Shown one piece after another: positions 57,149 to 64,000 of a stretch of DNA of 64,000 bases. The DNA is from IDS-8 sp035304345 (lineage in GTDB: Bacteria; Pseudomonadota; Gammaproteobacteria; Steroidobacterales; Woeseiaceae), in NCBI GenBank assembly GCA_035304345.1, contig DATGQE010000022.1:124001-188000 (forward strand). The letters are read 5' to 3'. The notes beneath the pieces were generated by a model. That model made no database searches and was not told the origin of the DNA. It saw nothing but the letters and a program-made list of their open reading frames with translations. A program made the translations under genes and the position numbers. The first letter of the stretch is position 1; the number at the start of each line of letters is the position of its first letter.

Positions 57149-59584
57149 CTACGGGGCCGGCGTGGCGACCTCGCGCTGGCGGACGTGACGGTCCATCAGC
57201 TTGTAGATGCGGCGGTACTCGTCGAGCCAGGACTCGGGATGGACGAAGCCGTGCGGGTCGAGCGGATAGATCGCCATCTCGAAATCCGCTTTCTTAAGCT
57301 CGATCAGCCGCTGCACGATCAGCACAGCGTCCTGGAAGAACACGTTGTCGTCCTGCATCCCCGAGGCGATGAGGAGCGGCTTCGTCAGGTTCTCGACCCA
57401 GGTGATCGGCGAGCTCCGTTCGAACGCCACCGGATCGACCAGCGGCGTGTTCAGGATGTTCGACGTGTACTCGTGGTTGTAGTGGCGCCAGTCGGCGACC
57501 GGGCGCAGCGCGGCGCCGGCCGCGAACAGGTCGGGTGACCGGAACAGCGCCATGAAGGTCATGAACCCGCCGTAGGAGCCGCCGTAGATGCCGACCCTGT
57601 CGGGATCCACGCCGTAGCGCTCGACCAGCCAGGCGACGCCGTCCTCGAAATCCTCGAGCTCCGGATGGCCCATCTGCCGGTAGATCGCGGTGCGCCAGTC
57701 GCGCCCGTAGCCCTTGGAGGCGCGGTAGTCCATGTCGAGGACGACATAGCCGTCGTTCGCGAGCACGGTGTGGAACATGAACTCGCGGAAATAGTAGGGC
57801 CAGCCCATGTGTGCGTTCTGCGTGTAGCCCGCGCCGTGCACGAACATGACCGCCGGGTAACGGCGGCCTTCCGCGTGGTCCGGGGGCAGGTACAGCTTGC
57901 TGTAGATCGGCCGGTCCACGTGGGAGGACGGCACCTCGACGATCTCGGGCACGACCCAGTCGATCGCGACGAACTCGTCACTCACGGTGTCCGTGACCTG
58001 GCGGGCCGGCGCGCCGGGCACGGGGCGCTGCACGTAGAGGTCGGCGTGCCGGTCGATGTAGGAGCGGCTGAGCAGGAGCTCGTCACCGGAAGGGGAAAGC
58101 TCGAACGCCTCGACGACGCCGCCGAGGGTGGTCACCTGCTCGAGCTCGCCACCGGCGACAGGGACGCGGTAAACCTCGTAGTTGCCCGGATGAGTCCGGT
58201 TGGCGCGCACGTAGAAATACTCCCCGGCCGGGTCCAGCAGCGGGTCCGACACCACGAACTCGCCCGCCGTCAGGCGCTTCGGCCGCCGGTCGGTCACCCC
58301 TTTCACGTACAGGTGGGACCAGCCCGATTCCTCGGACAGGTACCACAGCGAGCGGCCATCCGGCATCCAGCCGAATTCGTTGTAGTCCCAGTTGATCCAC
58401 GCCTCGTCCGTGAGGCGATGCTGGAGGCGGAGTGCGGGCTCGGCGACGGCCGGATCGAGCGTCACCAGCCAGCGGTCCTTGTTGTCGATCGCGCGCAGCT
58501 GCAGCGCTACCAGCGTGCCCGCCGGATTCCAGCGAATGCCTTCGACCGTGAGCGGACGCCGCTCCGGCGCCTCGAGCGCCTTCGCCACCGCCTCGCGGTC
58601 CGCACCGCGCTCGACGTGCCACTCGAGCGCGCTCTTGCGCAGCGCCGCCAGCGGATCGCCGTCGATGCCCGGCAGGGCGGAGGGCTCGATCTCGCGGAAC
58701 GCGCGCGCCTCGAGGTCGACGAGGAGGATCCTGTGCGGCGGGGGCTCGTTGCGGCCGACGCGCACGCGGGTTTCTTTCGTCTCGACGTACCCGGTCTCGG
58801 TGACATAGCTCGGCATCAGGTCCTTGCGGCCTGCCTGCGCTTCCTTGTCCTTCACGACGAGCAGCAGGTGACGCCCGGACGGGGACAGCGCGCTCCGCAC
58901 GAGCTCGCGGTCCTCCCCGAGGTAGATCGGCAGCGGCGGCGCAGCCGGGTCCTCTTGCTGGCGCAGCTCGGCGTGTGCCTTGGCCGCTTCCTCGCGGCGC
59001 TTGTCCTCCCGCAGCGTATCGAACGTGCGCAACTGGTGCGCGCGCAGGGGATCGAAATCCTCCTCCGCGTCGGGATCCTCCTCGAGCTCGAGTGCCGCCG
59101 CCTGGCGCGTGAGCCCGGTCTCCGGGTCGTGCACGAACCAGGTGTCCTCGCGCACGAACGCGACGGAGCGTCCGTCCGCCATGAACATCGGCCGCTTCTC
59201 CTCGACCGCGGTGCGCGTGATCTGGCGCACTTCGCCGGTATCGAGGCGCTTCGTCCAGACGTCGCCGCGCAGCAGCCAGGCGACGCGCGTCCGCTCGGCG
59301 TTGTAGACGCGCGTGGCGTTCGAGCTTCGGGCCTCGTCGGCGGCAGCTACCGGCTGCGGCGCCCCGCCGGCGGCCGGAACGGCGTACAGGTCGTCGAAGT
59401 TCTCCCCGACGCGCTTCTGCCGGAAGTACACGCGCTCGCCGGAGTCGGACCAGTAGGCGCCGGTCGGCGGATTGCCGATCCAGTCCGGGTCCGACATGAT
59501 GAGCTCGAGGTCCGGTTCGGCGGCGAGCGCGGCGACCGGTGCCAGGATGACGAGCAGGGCCGTTGCGGTCAGACGTTCGAACAT
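57149..59584 (-). CDS. S9 family prolyl-oligopeptidase / dipeptidyl-peptidase-like
   Basis: 811 residues from ATG 59584 after GGAGAA. A signal peptide (MFERLTATALLVILAPVAALAA) exports it to the periplasm. The N-terminal 560 residues form a WD/beta-propeller-like domain (DRPIYSKLYLPPDH leads into the next part). The C-terminal alpha/beta-hydrolase has the nucleophile Ser in GIYGGSYGGFMTF, the Asp in SGMQDDNVF and the His in DPHGF. It would remove dipeptides from peptide N-termini, supplying amino acids. It is monocistronic and divergent from the QseBC-like system. Confidence 0.95.
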   Translation of the reverse strand: MFERLTATALLVILAPVAALAAEPDLELIMSDPDWIGNPPTGAYWSDSGERVYFRQKRVGENFDDLYAVPAAGGAPQPVAAADEARSSNATRVYNAERTRVAWLLRGDVWTKRLDTGEVRQITRTAVEEKRPMFMADGRSVAFVREDTWFVHDPETGLTRQAAALELEEDPDAEEDFDPLRAHQLRTFDTLREDKRREEAAKAHAELRQQEDPAAPPLPIYLGEDRELVRSALSPSGRHLLLVVKDKEAQAGRKDLMPSYVTETGYVETKETRVRVGRNEPPPHRILLVDLEARAFREIEPSALPGIDGDPLAALRKSALEWHVERGADREAVAKALEAPERRPLTVEGIRWNPAGTLVALQLRAIDNKDRWLVTLDPAVAEPALRLQHRLTDEAWINWDYNEFGWMPDGRSLWYLSEESGWSHLYVKGVTDRRPKRLTAGEFVVSDPLLDPAGEYFYVRANRTHPGNYEVYRVPVAGGELEQVTTLGGVVEAFELSPSGDELLLSRSYIDRHADLYVQRPVPGAPARQVTDTVSDEFVAIDWVVPEIVEVPSSHVDRPIYSKLYLPPDHAEGRRYPAVMFVHGAGYTQNAHMGWPYYFREFMFHTVLANDGYVVLDMDYRASKGYGRDWRTAIYRQMGHPELEDFEDGVAWLVERYGVDPDRVGIYGGSYGGFMTFMALFRSPDLFAAGAALRPVADWRHYNHEYTSNILNTPLVDPVAFERSSPITWVENLTKPLLIASGMQDDNVFFQDAVLIVQRLIELKKADFEMAIYPLDPHGFVHPESWLDEYRRIYKLMDRHVRQREVATPAP

Positions 59585-59768
59585 GTGCTTCTCCGGTCGG
59601 GCGCGGGTGCGCCGTCGCCGGGCCCGGTCTCGGGGAAGCCGGCTACGGCGCCGAACGGTGGCGGAGTATAACAGGGCGCCGTGCGTGCCCGGCCGGCTTA
59701 AGCCTGCCTTCAGCACCGCATGGCACGCTCGAGGCTCTCGATCAAGGCTCTCGGTTCGGGGGTGAACC

Positions 59769-60425
59769 ATGTTCCTGTTGCTGGTTGAGGACGACCTGAA
59801 TCTCGGCCGGGCGCTCACGAAGCTCCTCGACAAGCATTACCGCGTGAACTGGGTCCGCACGCTCGAAGCCGCCGACGCACACCTCGCGCAGGCGGAATAC
59901 GACGCGCTGCTCCTGGACCTCGGCCTGCCGGACGGCGACGGGGTGGCGTGGCTCCGGTCGCGGCGAGCGAAAGGCTGGGGCGTGCCGGTGCTCGTCGTGA
60001 CGGCGCGCGACGCACTGGACGACCGGGTTCTCGGCCTCGACACCGGCGCCGACGATTACGTCGTGAAGCCATTCGAGCCCAGGGAGCTGCTCGCACGGCT
60101 GCGCGCGCTGCTGCGGCGGCGGGCCGGTGCGGCCGGACCGCGGCTCACCCTGGGCGACCTCGCGTTCGAGCCCGAGCACCGGCGCTTCTGGCTGGGCGAC
60201 GAGCCGCTCCGGCTCGCGCCCAAGGAGCACGCTATCCTCGCCGTGCTGATGCAGGCCGGCGGGCGTCCGGTCAGCCGCGAGCGGCTGCACCAGCAGCTCT
60301 ACGGGCTGCAGCCGGAGATCGACTCGAACACGCTCGAGGTGCACGTCCATGCGCTGCGCAAGGCCATCGGGCGCGAGCGCATCGAGACGGTCCGCGGCTT
60401 CGGCTACAAGCTCGTCGCGCTGTGA
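59769..60425 (+). CDS. OmpR-family response regulator (QseB/PmrA-like)
   Basis: 218 residues. The receiver domain has LLVEDD, phospho-Asp in LLLDLGLPDGDG, LVVTARDALDDRV and YVVKPFEPREL. The C-terminal winged helix has RFWLGDEPLRLAPKE, then LEVHVHALRKAIGRERIETVRGFGYKL (quoted here in pieces: LEVHVHALRKAIG, VRGFGYKL). Its stop overlaps the GTG start of the histidine kinase gene, so they form one two-component pair. The similarity in kinase, regulator and YgiW-type neighbour to E. coli ygiW-qseBC suggests envelope stress or metal sensing, but ligands cannot be read. Confidence 0.94.
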   Translation: MFLLLVEDDLNLGRALTKLLDKHYRVNWVRTLEAADAHLAQAEYDALLLDLGLPDGDGVAWLRSRRAKGWGVPVLVVTARDALDDRVLGLDTGADDYVVKPFEPRELLARLRALLRRRAGAAGPRLTLGDLAFEPEHRRFWLGDEPLRLAPKEHAILAVLMQAGGRPVSRERLHQQLYGLQPEIDSNTLEVHVHALRKAIGRERIETVRGFGYKLVAL

Positions 60426-61723
60426 GCTTCCGCCTGTCGCATCTCGCGATCCTGCTCGCGCTGTCGATACTCGTGGCCGCCGTCGGCGGCGTCGCCGCGA
60501 CCTGGCGCGTGGCCGGCGAGGAGTTCCGGGACATCCTCGACGACGATCTCGAGAACCAGAGCGAGCTGCTCGCCGAGCTCCTCGCGGCCGACGGGGTCGA
60601 GCTCGACGAGAAGGCGCTCGAGGCGCTGCTCGACGATGCCTTCGAGCCCGAGGGCCGGGAGACGCTCTGGGTCACCGTCTACGACCGGCGCACCGGCCGC
60701 TCCGTCAGCAACCTCCCCCACGACCTGCCGCTCGAAGATCCCGACCGTGACACCGTGCGCCGCACCTGGGAGGGGCGCGAATGGCGCGGGTTCCAGAGCG
60801 ACGAGGGCCCGTTCGTCGTGCAGATGCTGCGGCGCGAGGACCTGTACCAGGCGGTGCAGGCGGAGGTCCTCGAGGACATCGTCACGCCGATCGCGCTCGC
60901 GAGCGGCGTGAGCCTGCTGCTGCTCGGCCTGTTCATCGGCTTCTCCCTGTGGCCGCTGACCCGCTTCGCGCGGCAGATCGAGACGCGCAACGTCCGCTCG
61001 CTCGAGCCGCTGGCCGTGCGCGCGCCTGCGCGCGAGATGCGCGTGCTGCGCGACGCGCTGAACCGGCTGATGGAAGGGGTATCCGAGACGCTGGCGCGCG
61101 AACGGCGCTTCGCGAGCGACGTCGCGCACGAGCTGCGTACCCCGCTCACGACGCTCAAGCTGGAGCTGGCGGGGCCCGACCCGGACCTTCAGGCGATGAC
61201 AGCGGAGGTCGATCGCCTCTCGCGCGTCGTCGAGCAGCTCCTGACCCTGGCGCGCCTCGACGGCGGCCGCTGGCAGCGGCAGTTTGCTGCCGTGGCGCTC
61301 GACGAGCTGTGCGCGCAGGCCGTCGCTGACGTGCGCGAGCGCTTTCGCGACGCCGGCATGCACCTCGAAGCGCGCCTCGAGCCTGCAACGGTGCAGGGCG
61401 ACGCCACGCTGCTCGGCGTCCTGCTGCGCAACCTGCTCGAGAACGTCCTGCGTCACTGCCCGCCCGGCACGGACGCGGAGGTCCGGCTCGACGCACCCGG
61501 CGGGAAGGTCCGGCTCACGGTGGCGGATACGGGCCCGGGCATCGGGCCTGAGCACCGGGAACGGATGTCGCGAGGCTTCGACCGGCTCGACAGTCGCGAC
61601 GCCGGGCTGGGGCTCGGTCTCGCCATCTGCCGGCGCATCGCCGACGTGCACGGCGCGTCGCTGGCGTTCGAACCGCGCCCGGACGGCCGCCCGGGCCTCG
61701 CCGTCGTGGTCACCTTCCCGTAG
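60422..61723 (+). CDS. sensor histidine kinase (QseC/PmrB-like)
   Basis: 433 residues from GTG 60422. TM1 at the N-terminus (LSHLAILLALSILVAAVGG), an acidic periplasmic domain of about 120 residues, TM2 (SLLLLGLFIGFSLWPLTRF), then HAMP-like and HisKA with the phospho-His in VAHELRTPLTTLKLE. HATPase_c follows with NLLENVLRHC, DTGPGIGPEH and GLGLGLAICRRIADVHG. The acidic periplasmic domain (EFRDILDDDLENQSELLAEL) could sense metal ions or cationic peptides. The cognate regulator is the preceding gene. Confidence 0.95.
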   Translation: MSFRLSHLAILLALSILVAAVGGVAATWRVAGEEFRDILDDDLENQSELLAELLAADGVELDEKALEALLDDAFEPEGRETLWVTVYDRRTGRSVSNLPHDLPLEDPDRDTVRRTWEGREWRGFQSDEGPFVVQMLRREDLYQAVQAEVLEDIVTPIALASGVSLLLLGLFIGFSLWPLTRFARQIETRNVRSLEPLAVRAPAREMRVLRDALNRLMEGVSETLARERRFASDVAHELRTPLTTLKLELAGPDPDLQAMTAEVDRLSRVVEQLLTLARLDGGRWQRQFAAVALDELCAQAVADVRERFRDAGMHLEARLEPATVQGDATLLGVLLRNLLENVLRHCPPGTDAEVRLDAPGGKVRLTVADTGPGIGPEHRERMSRGFDRLDSRDAGLGLGLAICRRIADVHGASLAFEPRPDGRPGLAVVVTFP

Positions 61724-61770
61724 TCGTGTGCGCCGTGCGGGCTCCTGCACGGCAGGAGCCCGCACACGAC
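61723..61770. terminator. imperfect inverted repeat between convergent QseC-like and YgiW-like genes
   Basis: Arms GTCGTGTGCG...GGCTCCTG and CAGGAGCC...CGCACACGAC pair, with a seven-base insertion (CCGTGCG) in the 5' arm. It starts at the kinase stop and ends 18 bases before the YgiW-like stop. It is suitable as a bidirectional terminator but has no T-run. Confidence 0.5.
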
Positions 61771-61787
61771 GGCCGGACGGGGAGCGC

Positions 61788-62147
61788 CTAGCGCGCGGCC
61801 CGCACGGTGTCGACGTCGATCTCGACGGACTGTCCCTCGCGATCGATCTCGCCGGCGAGCTCGACCCGGTCCTCCGGCCGGACCTCCAGCCCGCCCCAGT
61901 CGTCGTCGTCGATCTCGACGATCAGCGTGCCGCTGTCGTCCTTGAACTCGTAGCGCTCGTCGCCCAGCGAACGGACGATGTAGCCGACGAGGCGCACCGA
62001 GGCGTCGTCCGGCAGGTTCATCGCTTCGGCCGCGGTCACGGGTGCCTGGCGGGCGTCCGGACCGACGAAGCCGCCCTGCTGCTGGCCGGCCGCGGCCATC
62101 AACGGGGCAGCGGCGAGTACGCACGCGAGCAACTGCTTTCTCTTCAT
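61788..62147 (-). CDS. YgiW/YdeI-family stress protein (BOF domain)
   Basis: 119 residues with a signal peptide (MKRKQLLACVLAAAPLMAAA-GQ). The mature sequence has the GGFVGPDARQAPVTAAEAMN head of the YgiW family, and the OB-fold body VRLVGYIVRSLGDERYEFKD, LIVEIDDDDWGGLEV. In enterobacteria YgiW (VisP) is periplasmic, helps survival of stress and host defence, and sits next to qseBC. Here it is convergent with the QseBC-like pair, not divergent. Confidence 0.93.
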   Translation of the reverse strand: MKRKQLLACVLAAAPLMAAAGQQQGGFVGPDARQAPVTAAEAMNLPDDASVRLVGYIVRSLGDERYEFKDDSGTLIVEIDDDDWGGLEVRPEDRVELAGEIDREGQSVEIDVDTVRAAR

Positions 62148-62290
62148 CTTCGAGCTCCTTCGCCAAAAAAGCGGCGTCGATGAGCTTCAAGATAGCCGCC
62201 GCCGCTTAAGCCGGCATTAACCCGGCGCCGGGACAGCCGCCAGGGCGCCGGCACGATACCGGCTCCGCACTGCCGGTCCCGCGCCGCCCG

Positions 62291-63607
62291 CTAGCGGGTG
62301 AGGTCGAGCGGGGGCTGCAGCCGGATTTCGCGGCGCGGGTAGGGCACCTCGATGCCGGCTTCCTTCAGCTTGTCCCAGACCGCGAGCAACACGGTGCCCT
62401 GCACGCTCGCCAGGCCGTTCTGCGGATCGGTGATCCAGAAGCGCAGCAGGAACTCGAGCGAGAATTCGCCGAAGCTCGCGAGCCAGCAGGCCGGCGGCGG
62501 GTCCACCACGACGCGCGGCACCGTCGCCGCCGCCTCGAGAGCGAGTCGGCGCACCTCGTGCGGATCCGCATCGTAGGACGCCCGGAACTTCACCTCGAGC
62601 CGCACGAGCTCGTCCGAGTAGGACCAGTTGATGACTTCCTTGGTGATGAAGTCCTCGTTCGGGATGAGGTACTCGCGACCGTCGCGCGTGACCACGGAGA
62701 CGAAACGTGCGCGCAGCTCCTTCACCCAGCCGAAGGTGCCCGTCGGGGGGCCGCCGGCTCCGCCGGTATGGCCGAGCGAAATCGTGTCCCCCGGCTCGAT
62801 CGAGCGATCGAGGAGAATCACGATGCCGGAAATGAGGTTCGACACGACTTTCTGCAGGCCGAACCCCAGGCCGACGCCCAGTGCGCCGGCAAACACGGCG
62901 AACACCGTCAGGTTGAGGTCGAGCCCCGAGAGGCCCATCAGCACCGCAACTACCAGCAGCGTGACCCGCACCACTTTCCCGGTGAGAATGCGCAGCGACG
63001 GGGTGAGCTCCTCCGAGCGCTGGATCTGGTCGTCGAGCACATTGCCGAGGCTGAACGCGATCCACAGCAGCACGCCGAAGACCACGATCAGCTTCATGAG
63101 CCACAAGAGCGACCAGCGGTTGTCCCCGAACTCGAACGCAATGCTGTCGAGCACGGCCGCGAGATCGCCGGTGATGCCGAGGATCGCCGCCGCGACGTAG
63201 ATCCAGCCGAAGACGGCGAACAGCCGCCCGAGCAGCCGGTTGCGCACGACGTGCGACACGATCGAGATCACGAGCCACGCGAGCGCCAAAAGGAGCGTGC
63301 TCGACAGGACGCGATCCGGCCCTTCGAGGCTGCGCACCAGCACCAACGCCGCCGTGAGCAGCAGGACGAACGTGATCCACTTCAGGCGGCGCAGCAGGAT
63401 CACGATCAGCCGCAGCACGCCGGGATAGCCCCTGATCGCGCGCGCTTTCGCTTCGAGCCGCGGTTCCGCCCACCAGGCGAAGCCCCAGGAGGCGGCGAAC
63501 AGCACGAGGATGATGACCGCCTGCACGATCACGGTCCGCTGGCTCACCTGCTCCAGCAGGAGCTGGCCGAACCCGAGGATCTTCGCCGCAAGCTCGTTCA
63601 TCCGCAC
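62291..63607 (-). CDS. MscS-family mechanosensitive channel
   Basis: 438 residues. About five N-terminal transmembrane helices, then the pore helix and MscS beta domain: ALGVGLGFGLQKVVSNLISG, VILLDRSIEPGDTISL, the loop FVSVVTRDGREYLIPNEDFI, and a C-terminal alpha/beta region ending PLDLTR. It releases solutes at hypo-osmotic shock. The Gly/Ala-rich pore stretch AVFAGALGVGLGFG is intact. An in-frame ATG at 63601 is an alternative start. It begins only one base after the SLC13-like gene's stop. Confidence 0.94.
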   Translation of the reverse strand: MRMNELAAKILGFGQLLLEQVSQRTVIVQAVIILVLFAASWGFAWWAEPRLEAKARAIRGYPGVLRLIVILLRRLKWITFVLLLTAALVLVRSLEGPDRVLSSTLLLALAWLVISIVSHVVRNRLLGRLFAVFGWIYVAAAILGITGDLAAVLDSIAFEFGDNRWSLLWLMKLIVVFGVLLWIAFSLGNVLDDQIQRSEELTPSLRILTGKVVRVTLLVVAVLMGLSGLDLNLTVFAVFAGALGVGLGFGLQKVVSNLISGIVILLDRSIEPGDTISLGHTGGAGGPPTGTFGWVKELRARFVSVVTRDGREYLIPNEDFITKEVINWSYSDELVRLEVKFRASYDADPHEVRRLALEAAATVPRVVVDPPPACWLASFGEFSLEFLLRFWITDPQNGLASVQGTVLLAVWDKLKEAGIEVPYPRREIRLQPPLDLTR

Positions 63608-63608
63608 C

Positions 63609-64000
63609 TCATCCGGCTTCCGGGCGCACGCCCACGCCCATCGCGAGCAGCCAGGAAAGCAGCACCCAGGCCATGAGCTGCAGCGGCAGGCCCAGGCGCA
63701 CGAAGTCGGTGAACCGGTAGCCGCCCGCGTTCATCACCATCAGGTTCGTCTGGTAGCCGACCGGCGTCAGGTAGCTCATGTTGGCGCCGAACATGACCGC
63801 CAGCACGAGCGGCTCGACCGGCATGCCGAGCCCGGTCCCGATGGAGAACGCCATCGGCGTCATCAGGATCGCGACGGCGTTGTTGGTGACGATCTCCGTC
63901 ATCAGCGCGGACGTCAGCATGAGCAGTGCGATGACCAGGCCGGGCGGGAGGTCATCCGCCGCCGACACGAACAATCCCGCGATCCAGGCCGTGGCGCCCG
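63609..64000 (-). CDS. SLC13/anion permease, C-terminal fragment
   Basis: The start lies beyond the window; the frame is open to 64000 (...GATAWIAGLFVSAADD). The visible 130 residues have several transmembrane helices with the characteristic EIVTNNAVAILMTPMAFSIG segment and a final helix (LPLQLMAWVLLSWLLAMGVG). SLC13-family carriers import dicarboxylates, sulfate or arsenite-like anions; this fragment does not show which. The MscS gene starts immediately downstream, so the two may be cotranscribed. Confidence 0.88.
   Translation of the reverse strand, partial: GATAWIAGLFVSAADDLPPGLVIALLMLTSALMTEIVTNNAVAILMTPMAFSIGTGLGMPVEPLVLAVMFGANMSYLTPVGYQTNLMVMNAGGYRFTDFVRLGLPLQLMAWVLLSWLLAMGVGVRPEAG

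Overview
The window is a high-GC, densely coded chromosomal segment of a gammaproteobacterium. I infer something near the Xanthomonadales, Steroidobacterales or Woeseiales. The grounds are four TonB-system genes, a YeaG-YeaH-YcgB stress operon, a QseB/QseC/YgiW-like group, Ser/Thr kinases fused to TPR repeats, and an S9 dipeptidyl-peptidase-like enzyme. I see no rRNA, tRNA, CRISPR array, insertion sequence or prophage. About 46 protein genes are supported, two of them cut by the window edges.

Layout. 1-10.3 kb is a nutrient-uptake block: a truncated TonB-dependent receptor, a lipoprotein and a TPR protein with a TonB C-terminal domain, then a carboxypeptidase-regulatory-domain receptor translationally coupled to a GH3 beta-glucosidase. 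10.3-14.3 kb holds a four-gene envelope-stress-type operon (PRC-barrel, single-TM, holin-like and DUF3618 proteins), divergent from an AraC-AlkA DNA glycosylase. 14.3-19.1 kb is the prkA-yeaH-spoVR operon, followed by about 1.1 kb without a convincing gene. 20.2-24.0 kb is an electron-transfer cluster: CcmI-like TPR protein, lectin-like secreted protein, small cytochrome c, cytochrome-porin fusion resembling the iron oxidase Cyc2, and a Tat-exported HiPIP. 24.1-26.7 kb is a glucoamylase-family (GH144-like) hydrolase with its LacI regulator and a LacI-type operator inside the promoter. 26.9-31.6 kb carries an ECF sigma factor with a TPR tail, a cardiolipin synthase and another TonB-dependent receptor. 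This receptor is divergent from a CHASE8-type hybrid histidine kinase and a YfiR protein (31.8-34.4 kb).

The second half has a secreted orphan, a second PRC-barrel protein and a Ser/Thr kinase (34.5-38.7 kb). Next come a MacB/FtsX-type ABC exporter with its adaptor (38.7-43.1 kb), an EF-hand protein, a previously missable 55-residue membrane protein, and a kinase-TPR protein. Then follow a UMF1 transporter, a phospholipase D-VTT fusion and an EEP phosphohydrolase (46.7-50.8 kb). 50.9-56.9 kb is the most unusual block: a lysine 2,3-aminomutase-like radical SAM enzyme and two ATP-grasp ligases in one tightly overlapping operon behind a near-consensus promoter. A GNAT-deacetylase fusion and a second GNAT follow on the same strand, separated by a long inverted repeat. 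The window ends with an S9 peptidase, a QseBC-like two-component system, a YgiW-like protein, an MscS channel and a truncated SLC13-type permease.

The two systems most worth attention are the Cyc2-like/cytochrome/HiPIP cluster (possible electron uptake or Fe(II) oxidation across the outer membrane) and the aminomutase/ATP-grasp/acetyltransferase-deacetylase cluster (possible beta-lysine-containing small molecule or peptide). Both roles are inferences from gene content.
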